Under the pieces are notes generated by a model, which saw only the letters and a list, made by a program, of their open reading frames with translations, did not search any database and had not been told where the DNA came from. This document shows positions 55,355 through 64,000 of a stretch of DNA of 64,000 nucleotides, in pieces (positions within the stretch are counted from its first letter, which is position 1; each line of letters starts with the position of its first letter). The DNA comes from Cutaneotrichosporon cavernicola (Eukaryota > Basidiomycota > Tremellomycetes > Trichosporonales > Trichosporonaceae). The position numbers and the translations under genes were made by a program. The stretch is from positions 2,294,001-2,358,000 of the forward strand of contig NC_083395.1 in assembly GCF_030864355.1 (NCBI RefSeq), read 5' to 3'.

Positions 55355-58291
55355 ATGGCCCCACGAGCAAGCAAGCGCACGAAGAACGAGCGCGCACCGT
55401 CGCCAACGCGCGCGGCCTCGGGAACACTTCCTCAAAGCCGCCTGTTCGCACCCTTCCGCGCGCTGGGATATGTGTCCGACCACGTCCCGTTCTCGATGTT
55501 CGTGCACACCCCCAAGGGAGCACTCGCGAAGCCAACAGTGCACGTGGCGACCAGCGTCGGCCGGAGCTGGCTCCTGTGGGATGCTGAGCGGATGACGCTT
55601 CTGTTTGCCGGTACGTCTCGGCTGCAGAGACATGATTGTAGCTGACAGCAGGACCCGATGCTGGCGCGCCGATTGTGAGCCTCGCGCAGACGGGCACGGA
55701 GGTGTTTGCGTCCGCGGGTGCGCGGGTGATCAAGTATTTCCGTGGAAAGGAGGCCGCCGAGTACCTCTCTCCCAATGGGGAAGAGCTTGGCCAGATCTTG
55801 CTCTTTGGCGAGCAGATCCTCGCCCTCAAGGCCGACGGGTCGGGGCTCCTCGTGTGGAACATTGCGAGCTCGGAGCTGGACAACGAAATCACGTTCCACT
55901 CGAGCTTCACCGCAACGACGGTCATGCACCCCGCGACGTACCTCAACAAGGTGGTAGTCGGGAGCCAGCAGGGCGAGCTGCAGCTGTGGAATATCCGTAC
56001 TGGGTGAGCTTCGACTGGTAGACCCTACAGCTGACAGCAGATCGCTCATCCACACCTTCCCCGCGCCGTCGTCCGCGTCGCCAGTGACGACGATCGTGCA
56101 AGCGCCCGCTCTGGACATTGTTGGCGTCGGGTACTCGGATGGCGACATTCGCGTTCTCGACCTCAAACATGGCAACCTCGTGATGCAGATGCGTATGGAC
56201 GAGGGATCCGTCACCGGCCTGTCGTTCCGCATGGGTGAGCTTTTAAACGGGTTGAAAGTGGCTGACATCAGACGGGACGCCAATCCTCGCATCTGCGTCG
56301 TCAGCTGGCGCCATCGCGATCTGGGACCTGAGCAAGGGTGGGCGGGTGCTGCACACGCGCCGGAGGTCGCACGAGCAGGCGGTGAACGGACTGGAGTGGG
56401 TGCAGGGCCAGCCATTGCTGGTCAGCTCGAGCGCAGACAATAGTGTTAAGGTGAGCTTTTCACTGCTTAGCAAAGCTGACAGCAGCAATGGCTCTTCGAC
56501 TCGCCAACAGCGGAGCCACGGCTGCTGAAGTTGAGGACAGGACACCACGCGCCGCCCTCGTGCATTCGCTACTACGGAGAAGACGGGAAGCAGATCCTGA
56601 CGGCTGGCCGCGACCGCGCGTTGCGGTACACGTCCGTCGTCCGCGACTCAAGAAGCTACGAGCTCTCGCAAGGTTCGTTGATCAAGAAGGCGATCGGGCT
56701 TGGCGTCTCCGTGGACAACCTCAAATACCCACCCATCACTGCAATGTCCTCCTCTTCAATCCGGTCGAAGGACTGGGAGGATGTCCTGACGGCGCACGCT
56801 GAAGACGCATCGGCGCGGACGTGGCGGGTCGCTGACAAGCGTCTGGGGCAATGGGAGTTTGACGTGGTCGACGGCGACGTGCAGGCCGTGTGTGTGTCAG
56901 CATGCGGTAACTTCGGCCTGGCAGGCTCATCAACGGGCGAGATTCGCATGTGGAACATGCAAAGCGGCAAGGAGCGGAAGAGCTTTGCGCTCTCTGGTCC
57001 TCCTCAGGGGGACAGCAAGCCGAAGGTCATGCAGCAGGGCAAGAAGAAGGCCAAGAAGGCGGGGAAGAAGACGATCGAGGCGATCACGGGCCTGGTTACG
57101 GACGCGTTGAACACGGCCGTCGTGGCGAGCACGCTCGAGGGCAAGCTCTACTTCTTCGACTTCCATACCACCGTGCGTGTGGAGGTGATGGAGCTGGACA
57201 GCTCGATTACCGCGCTCGAGCTTCAGCGTGACAGCGGCCTGCTCGCTTGTGTGTGCGACGACTTGGTTGTGCGGTTGGTCGACATCGAAACACGTCGCGT
57301 CGTGCGTGAGCTGCGCGGGTTCAAGGGCCGCATCCTCGACGTTGCTTTCACACCTGACTCGCGCTGGCTCTTAGCCACCTCGCTCGACTCGACGGTGCGC
57401 ACGTTCGACATCCCGACTGGCCGGCTCGTCGACGCGTTCCGCGTGCCGTCCATTGCGACGTCCCTCACCTTCTCGCCAACTGGCGACTTCCTCGCCACCT
57501 CGCACGTCGACAGTCTTGGTGTGCATCTCTGGGCCAACAAGGCGCAGTTCAGCGACATCGCCCTCCGCCACATCCCCGAGGACGAGGATGTGCCCGAGAT
57601 CGCCCTGCCATCCGTGCAAGGGGTCGACGACGCGGCACTGGCTGGCCTTGAGCCCGTGGGCGCACCAGAGTACACGGACGTGTACACGACGCCAGACCAG
57701 CTTGCCGAGGGCCTGCTGACCCTGTCGCTCCTCCCCCGCGCGCGCTGGACAACACTCTTGAACCTCGAGACGATCAAGGCACGCAACAAGCCCAAGGAGC
57801 CACCCAAGGCGCCCGAGGCCGCGCCTTTCTTCCTCCCCACCGTATCTGGCCTTGAGCCTCGCTTCGACATCGCCGCAGCGCAGACCGAGGACTCGAGCTC
57901 GCGCTTCGCCCCTGCTGCCAGCTTCATGGAGAGCGAGTTTACGCGCCGCCTGGCGCGCGAGGACGAAGGCGGCGACTACGGCGCCTTCTTCGAGTACATC
58001 AAGGCCCTCTCGCCGAGTGCCGTCGACCTCGAGATCCGCTCGCTCGTGTCGCTCGACCACCTTGGCGCATTCATGGGCGCGCTGCTCGGCCGCCTGCGGA
58101 GCCACAGGGATTTTGAGGCCGTTCAGGCTTTCCTGACCGTTTTCCTGACAGTGCACGGCGACGTGCTCATCGCCAACGCCGAGCTGAGGGGAACACTGGA
58201 GCAGCTGGACGCCGCACAGAAGAAGGAGGGCGCGAGGTTGGCCGAGCTGCTGTCGTACTCGCTTGGCACGCTGTCATTCCTGCGCTCGTAG
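55355..58291 (+). CDS. UTP21: U3 snoRNP component Utp21 (WDR36)
   Basis: Subunit of the UTP-B complex in the small-subunit processome, needed for early 18S rRNA processing in the nucleolus. ATG 55355 gives MAPRASKRTKNERAPSPTRA, then SRLFAPFRALGYVSDHVPFS, the family start. Two WD40 propellers run to about residue 620. The Utp21-specific C-terminal domain follows with SRFAPAASFMESEFTRRLAR, YIKALSPSAVDLEIRSL and RSHRDFEAVQAFLTVFLTVH, ending GTLSFLRS. Four introns of 35-41 nt end in CTGACAGCAG or CTGACATCAG and splice in frame (LLFA-GPDAG, RTG-SLIHT, RM-DGTP, SVK-QWLFD). Total about 930 residues. It is convergent with SLU7. Confidence 0.96.
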
Positions 58292-58441
58292 TATGTATCT
58301 GATAGAGAATTGCATGGATCTGTCTTCCACCACGATGTCCGTTGCCAATCTGTTAGACTGATCGAACCTACATTCTGATAGTACACTATGCATGGCTACA
58401 TGTCTCCCCCACCACAACGCGCCCATCGGCGCCGCGCCGCC

Positions 58442-60202
58442 CTATGACTGGTCTTGGTAGTTGGCCATCGGGTCGTCAAACGCCTGCCGACCGAGACGGT
58501 ACGCCTCGAGCTCCTCCTTCGTGACATCCTGCTTGGCCTTCTTGCTGGCCTCCCATGCCTCCTCCTCTCCAAGCGTCTTGCGCTTCTTCTCAGCCGCCAC
58601 GGCAGCGTTGAGGCGGGCCTTGTCGAGTGCGATGGCTTCCGAATCGTCATCGTACCTGGCATATTCGCTGGCCTTTTTCCCCTTGCCCTTGTCCAGCACC
58701 TCGCCCTTGGCCATCCGTTCCCGGTGCATCTCGACCAGACTCTTGACGGGCACCTCCTCCTCCTCCTCCTCCTCTTCGCCTTTCATATCCAAGAGCGCCT
58801 GCGCCGAGCTCTCCTGGTTCGCCATCTTACCAGCCTCGCCGGTGCAGTACGATCCTGGCACCAAGGAATGGCAGCACGCGTAGCCCCATGCCGACGAGTC
58901 GCGGTCAAACCACGAGCCCCATACAGCCGTGTGGTTGTTGACGTACACGTCCTCCTGGTACTTTGTGCGCGCCTTGGCCTTCTCCATGCCTTTGATCACT
59001 TCGCCTGCACGCGAATACTCGACGTCTACGGTCAGCTTTGCTCCCGCTTACGAGCTAGCCGGCACCTGCGCCATCTCGCTTCGCCTCGCCGCACTCACAA
59101 TGTTCCGTTTGCCCGCCCAACAGCTCGGCCGGCATGCGTTCGAGATGCTCCTCGCCGCCGTACTTTTCGAGTATGCTCTGCTTGGTCGTGTCCTTGAGAA
59201 CATTGCGCTTCTCATTGAACTCGCGGTGCAGCAACTCTCCAGCAGTTGGGTTCGAGTGCATGTTGACGTTGTGTCCGCGCTGTGCGCTCTGCCACGCAAA
59301 CATTTGCAGGCGCTGCATGTTCGTCGCGTCACCAGAATAGCGGTCAAAGTTGTCTCCCGCAAAGCGCAAGTCCTCAGCCTTCTTGCCGACCTCTGGAGCA
59401 TCGCGCATCGCACGCGTCTTGGGGTCGTAATGCGCGCTCTCGGGGTCGAGGTTGAGGAGGTACTTGGCCGTATCCTCACGAATACGGAGGTTACGCACAG
59501 TCATGCGCGTCTTTGTGTCGAACTTTTGCCCAACCTGGTCGGCCTCTTCGGCATACCTTGCTTCCGGGACGTCGTCCTCGTCGTCGTCACTGCCAAACTC
59601 GTCGTCCTCGGCCTTGTCCTTCTTCTTCTCCTCCATGCTCTTCTCTGCGAGTTCGGCCTCACGGACAGCACGACGCGCCTCCTCCTCGGCCTCATACTCA
59701 TCCACAACCTGCTTGTACGTGCTGGGATCGTATCCGTTCCACCTGTCGCGCTTGGCATCAAAGTCGCGCGGCACAGCCTGTGTCACCTCGTCAGCGGCGA
59801 TATTCTTTCCCGTAAACTTGGCGCCGCGTCGGCGAGGCCGTTCAACGCAGTCTTTCCGCTTGTGTGTCATGGCACCGCAGTTCTCGCACGCCCCTTTCCG
59901 ATATTTGGTCGCGGCTGGGCCAGCAGTTCCACGGTCGTACCACTGGTTGATCGTCGATTTGAGCGATGTGTCCTTGCGCTGGTGTGCCATGTTGGGCGCG
60001 GCGCCACTGCCAGTGTCCGCCCACCATGGTGCCTTGGCAATAAAGTCGGGCACATGGGGGTTCACGTCGTCGTCGTCCGCCTTGCCTGTCAGCTCGGCGA
60101 GCTGCTTCTTGGCGCGGTACGCCGACGTCGCGATACGGTCCGAGGTCTCTGTATGTCAGGGGTTTTCTAAGCCCAGCACGTACCGGCCGGGAGGCGCTGC
60201 AT
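58442..60202 (-). CDS. SLU7: Second-step splicing factor Slu7
   Basis: Acts in the spliceosome after the first step to position the 3' splice site. A tiny first exon (ATG 60202) codes MQRLPA. Exon 2 gives [19 protein letters not shown] and [14 protein letters not shown] (the conserved P-x-IPxFIxKAPWY-like motif). [10 protein letters not shown] and the CCHC zinc knuckle [19 protein letters not shown] follow. Then [44 protein letters not shown] and, after an intron near 59050, [20 protein letters not shown] and [20 protein letters not shown]. An acidic run (GEEEEEEEE) and a basic tail end at [11 protein letters not shown]. Total about 570 residues. It is head to head with BBP. Confidence 0.95.
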
Positions 60203-60546
60203 GGTGGTTGTGTTGTGTTGGGATGAGTAACGTTGTCACTGGATGACTTGATCACTTTGGAGAACGCTCATGGCCGAAAGTGGAGAGAGTTGCCACTCAA
60301 TCTGTCCACGTGGTATCAAGGATCAAATAAAAGTATTAAGATAAATATTCGACCTACTCGGAATTGGCTCTCCTCTCCTTGCCCAGCTTGACAACTCGAA
60401 CTGGTTCTTTGTGCGACTCTTGGTGGCGACGTTATCAACAACATCATTCAGCCCTTTCTATCCATCTCAACTGTCTCTCTCAAAACAGTGTTCATAGCTT
60501 CAACAACAGTTAACCTCTTCCTCAACGCACCAAAACCTCACTGATC
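60203..60546. promoter_or_regulatory. Shared divergent promoter of SLU7 and BBP
   Basis: 344 bp between the two ATGs, with a CACGTG at 60307-60312 near the SLU7 side and an AT-rich patch AAAGTATTAAGATAAATATT at about 60328-60348. The right half is a pyrimidine-rich leader of BBP. Confidence 0.5.
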
Positions 60547-62389
60547 ATGTGGAGGCCCGCCCGCACCACTGGGTCCAACGACGTAAGTAGCAAGCTGACT
60601 CACGCGAACCCATCTCACACCCAGACCCCACTTGCCAACAAGCGCCGCTTCGGCCTTCCCGAGGAGGCTCCGGCTCAGGCTCCGCCTCCTCCCGGAGGAG
60701 GTGGTTATGGCAAGCCCCCCGGAGACATGCAGTTCTTCAACGGACGTATTGACCGTGACCGCGACCGCGAGCGCCGTAATGCGCCCCCGCAGCCCCGTGA
60801 TGACCACCGCCGCGATGACAGGGACATGCGCGACCGTCGCGACGACCAAGACCGCTACGGTGGTGACCGCCGCGACGACAGGGACCGCCACGACCGCCGC
60901 GATGACCGGGGCGACGACCGCCGCAGCGACCGCAGGAGCCGCTGGGACGACCAGGACCGCACGCGCGGACGTGAGGCTGACCCCCGCGAAGGTAAGATAT
61001 TTGACCCCTTCACCACTAACAGTGCAGAGGGACCTCGTAAGCGCCGCTCGCGCTGGGGCGACGCCAGCGAGCGCGTCGACGTCTCGGGCCTGCCCGTCAA
61101 CATTCAGGGCAAGGTCTCTGCGTCCGAGCTCGACAATTATGCCATCCACGTCCGCCTCGAGGAGATTGCGCGCAAGTTGCGCACCGGTGACGTGGTGCCG
61201 CCTGATGGGCAGCGGTCGCCTTCCCCGCCCCCGAAGTTCGACGCTTACGGCCGCCGCACTAACACCCGCGACGTCAGGTACCGTGAGAAGCTTGAGGATG
61301 AGCGCCGTCGCCTGATCGACCGTGCGATGAAGAACGACCCCAACTTCCGCCCGCCTGCCGACTTCCAGAATAGACGCAACGGCCGGCCCATGGACAAGGT
61401 GTACATCCCCGTTGACGAGTTCCCCGAGATCAACTTTTTCGGCCTGCTTGTCGGCCCTCGTGGCAACTCACTCAAGCGCATGGAGCGCGAGACGGGTGCC
61501 AAGATTAGCATCCGTGGTAAGGGCAGTGTTAAGAAGGGCAAGGACCGCCCGGAAGCGTACGCCAACGACGAAGAGGACGACCTGCACTGTGTCGTGACGG
61601 GCGACGACGAGGTCAAGGTCAAGGCATGTGTAATGCTCATTAACAAGGTCATTGAGACCGCTGCCTCGACACCCGAGGGCCAGAACGACCACAAGCGTAA
61701 CCAGCTCCGTGAGCTTGCCTCGCTTAACGGTACCCTGCGCGACGACGAGAACCAGCTGTGCCAGAACTGTGGTGAGAAGGGCCACCGTCGCTGGGAATGC
61801 CCCCAGCAGCGCGTGTACAGTGCCAACGTCATCTGTCGTCTCTGTGGCGGTGCGGGCCACATGGCGCGCGACTGCCGTGGCCGTGGCGACCCCAGCCTCG
61901 CAACCAACAGGCCGCCTGGCGACACTCAGTTCGACTCGGAGTACTCGGCTCTCATGGCCGAGCTTGGCGAGGCCGGTGCGGCTGCTCCAGGCCCGGGTGC
62001 ACCTACGGAGCAGCGCCTCCCGCCCTGGCGTATCTCCGAGAACTGGCACGGTGGTGGCCGCAACAGAGAGCGCGACCAGGGCTTCGGTGACCAGGGCTAC
62101 GGCGGTGGCGAACAGGGCTACGGCGGCGGCGACCAGTACGGCGGTGGCGGCTACGGTGGTGACCAGGGCTACGGCGGTGGTGCTGGTGCCGCTGCTGGCG
62201 GTGGTGGCTACGGTGGTGGCTACGGCGGCGACCAGGGCTACGGCGGTGGTGCTGGCGGTGCTGGAGGTGCGGGTGGTTACGGCGGCGGTGGTGGTGGTGG
62301 CTATCAGCAGTGAGTACGGCCGCAATTCAGGTCTTGTTTTCCTCGCCGTAGCTGACACCAGATACTACGCCGGCATGCAGGGCGCGTAA
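60547..62389 (+). CDS. MSL5: Branchpoint-bridging protein BBP/SF1 (Msl5)
   Basis: Recognises the intron branch sequence and hands it to U2 snRNP. ATG 60547 gives MWRPARTTGSND, then an intron and TPLANKRRFGLPEE. An Arg/Asp-rich (RD/RDR) region follows. RKRRSRWGD is the UHM-ligand motif that binds U2AF. A helix-hairpin YAIHVRLEEIARKLRTGDV precedes the KH-QUA2 domain with PEINFFGLLVGPRGNSLKRM and GAKISIRGKGSVKKGK. Two CCHC knuckles are CQNCGEKGHRRWEC and CRLCGGAGHMARDC. PPWR and a Gly/Tyr-rich GYGGGDQGYGGG tail end the protein. A last intron (about 62312-62361, ending CTGACACCAG) adds YYAGMQGA, so the reading frame ending at 62313 is not the true end. About 590 residues. Confidence 0.95.
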
Positions 62390-62813
62390 CGGCCCAACGG
62401 CCCAACAACCCAACGGCTTAACCCCCAACCCAGACCCCAACCGTGTTGACCGGATCTCATAGACTCTGCGCGCGGCTGACTCTGTGTGCGCGTGCTGACG
62501 CGCGCCGATGAGGAGAAAACGCGAAACCCCAAATTAAGGCTGATGTATCATGACTGTCCGACGGCGCGGTCGCGCCGTAAGCGGGCCGCTTAGAAGTGCC
62601 GCTGTGATAAATGAGGATCACAGCGGCGACACAGGTCCTCAAGCACACGACGGCAGGGCCCACTTCCACTTGCATTCCACTTTGATGTCTTGATGCTCGG
62701 GATTGTTGCAACATTTGTCTCACTTGGTTCACTTGATCACATTGTTCATGTTGTTGTCATGGGCAGACTCTACTGCAATGCATCGTGCTGTTCTTCTATG
62801 TAGCTACCACACT
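62390..62813. other. Intergenic between convergent BBP and YVH1-type gene, with inverted repeats
   Basis: 424 bp of 3' UTR/termination sequence. It contains a cluster of perfect inverted repeats at 62561-62627 (separate entry) and a GTGCGCGTGCTGACGCGCGCC stretch near 62485. No gene seen. Confidence 0.5.
62561..62627. terminator. Cluster of three inverted repeats, possible 3'-end hairpins
   Basis: First repeat: ACGGCGCG (62561-62568) and CGCGCCGT (62571-62578) with a 2-base centre. Second: GCGG-G-CCGC at 62581-62589. Third: an 11-bp perfect stem GCCGCTGTGAT (62598-62608) and ATCACAGCGGC (62617-62627) around an 8-base loop. They lie between two convergent genes. Calling them terminators or RNA structures is inference. 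Confidence 0.4.
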
Positions 62814-63899
62814 TCCTCGACCTTGCTGCGCGAGAGGCAGAACCCCTGTCGTCAGCTCTGTTAATTTCAACTTGAGCAAACTCACAGGCGTCACCCAGTC
62901 CTTGCACCCGCACTGCGCACCCGCCCAATCATAGTTGCCAATCTTGACACCGCACTTGGGGTTGGGGCACACGAGCTTGCCAGTGATACTGCCATTTGCG
63001 AGCACGGGCTCCATCCACGTCAGCGGCTCGACAAAGTATCCCGAGCACTTTGGGTTGGCGAGAATGGGCGGGGGTCCAGTGAGCCCTCCAGTGCTCATAT
63101 TCGGCATGGAAGAGGTGAACTGCAGCCCGGAGCTTGCGCGGCGCCGCCCAGCCGGCTTGTCAACAGGCGACGCATCGGTCGTAGAGGGCGTGGAGACGCC
63201 GCCAGTACGCAGCGCCGCGAGTTGGGGCGGGAGACGGGCCGCGAGCTGGTCCGCATCGAGAATGGGCCGCCCGGCGCGCGTCAAAGACGGCTTGGTGGGT
63301 GAGATGTCTTCGCTGCTCTTGCCCTCCTTGTCCTCGTCTGCGCTGACAGAGTTGGCGCGGGTCATGGTCAGCCCATCCGGGCCCAGACCGAGGAGGGACC
63401 GACTGCGTGCCCTTCCAACCCCACCGGTTTCCGAAGCGAGTGAAGCGCGACGCGACCGACTAGCAGGCAGTCCCGTGAGGGGATTAATCACGTCGCTGGC
63501 CACCGACGGCCTGCGGCTCAACTGGTCCTTTGGCGCGGGCTCGTCGTCGTCAATGTCGAGAGCGTCGTCGTCCGTCGTGATGCTCAGGTTCAAGCCCGTG
63601 AGCGGCCCAGGAAGCGAAAAGTTGCTGGGTGTGCGTGGGCGCGAGAGGGGGGCTTGGTCCAGAATATGGTCCATCATGTGCTCGCGAAGTGCTAGGTGCT
63701 GGCGACACATCTTGCACCGCACCTTGCGTCGGTGGCCGCCGGCTGGGGTTGCGGGCTGGCTGGGAGTCGGGGTTGAGGGGTAGACCGCCATGTGTTCGGT
63801 TGAAGGGGCGCGGCCGTCGTCTGCGGGTGAGCACTTGGATTTGGGCTGGGGGCGCGCCACAGGTGGTCGGAGGGGGTGGGCGGGCGGGCGGGACATCAT
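62814..63899 (-). CDS. YVH1/DUSP12-type zinc-binding domain protein, apparently without the phosphatase domain
   Basis: The C-terminal zinc-binding domain of the Yvh1 family, which in yeast is the part needed to release Mrt4 during 60S ribosome maturation. KVRCKMCRQHLALREHMMDH gives the first cysteine pair. After an unusual serine-rich insert of about 190 residues come SGYFVEPLTWMEPVLANG, GKLVCPNPKCGVKIGNYDWA and GAQCGCKDWVTP. A 40-nt intron (62885-62846, GTGAGT...CTGACGACAG) then leads to GFCLSRSKVEEVW, so the stop is at 62814. ATG 63899 gives MMSRPPAHPLRPPVARPQ. An in-frame TGA lies 45 bases upstream (63944-63942) and no CTGAC-type acceptor lies between them. The HCxxGxxRS phosphatase domain normally N-terminal is absent from the window. 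If a 5' exon exists it is beyond 64000. Confidence 0.8.
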
Positions 63900-64000
63900 C
63901 TTGGTGTGATGGGTGGCGAAATGAATGGAAAGATGGATGGATCATGGAGAATTTGGATCTAACAAGTGGAGGTCTGGAATGGCTCAAGCCCTACAAAGCC

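Noticed and set aside
62828..62885. Unspliced C-terminus SLLKLKLTELTTGVLP of the YVH1-type protein, stop at 62796
   Set aside because: A GTGAGT...CTGACGACAG intron fits exactly and gives the family-typical ending WVTPGFCLSRSKVEEVW, so the longer frame is intron read-through.
1..64000. tRNA, snRNA or snoRNA genes in the intergenic regions
   Set aside because: By eye I found no GGTTCGA-type B box with a matching cloverleaf and no convincing C/D box pair. A run of tRNAscan-SE and Infernal would be decisive.

Overview
This is a GC-rich nuclear chromosome segment of a fungus. The evidence points to a basidiomycete yeast or yeast-like fungus of the Tremellomycetes, perhaps near Trichosporonales; that placement is an inference from gene architecture and protein style, not from a search. 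Almost every gene is broken by very small spliceosomal introns, many only 31-41 nt. They use GTNNGT-type donors and a branch motif CTGAC that runs straight into the acceptor (CTGACAGCAG, CTGACATCAG, CTGACGGCAG). I support 26 protein genes. I found no tRNA, rRNA, transposon or CRISPR array.

Layout. 1-8.2 kb: an SPX-domain low-affinity phosphate transporter (cut by the left edge), a GRE2/dihydroflavonol-reductase-like oxidoreductase, an ECHDC3-like enoyl-CoA hydratase family protein and a maltose/alpha-glucoside permease. 9.2-18.6 kb: the spliceosome-associated PRKRIP1 (DUF1168), a large disordered orphan, complex I subunit NDUFS5, a secreted M14 carboxypeptidase and the ESCRT-0 subunit VPS27. 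19.8-32 kb: RNA polymerase II RPB1, the NPC1 sterol transporter and a TGL2-like lipase. 34-45.9 kb: a GPI-anchored PLC-like phosphodiesterase, a divergent cyclophilin, a small orphan with an upstream ORF, a cytochrome-b5-fused 2-hydroxyacid dehydrogenase ending in SKL, a DAL5-type MFS transporter and a small coiled-coil orphan. 46-64 kb: FES1, a P5B ATPase (YPK9/ATP13A2), an orphan, an RWDD2-type protein, UTP21, SLU7, branchpoint-bridging protein and a YVH1-type zinc-domain protein.

Most genes are housekeeping and unrelated in pathway, arranged as divergent and convergent pairs as is usual in compact fungal genomes. The strongest theme is RNA: RPB1, UTP21 and YVH1-type (ribosome biogenesis), and three splicing factors. 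Two of these, BBP (branch-site reader) and SLU7 (3' splice-site choice), are head to head across one 344-bp promoter, in a genome whose introns have an extremely short branch-to-acceptor distance. Other points worth checking are the peroxisomal signal on the flavocytochrome-b2-like enzyme, a YVH1 relative that appears to lack its phosphatase domain, an NPC1 without a visible signal peptide, and a cluster of perfect inverted repeats between BBP and YVH1. No obviously new multi-gene system such as a biosynthetic cluster, defence island or mobile element was seen.
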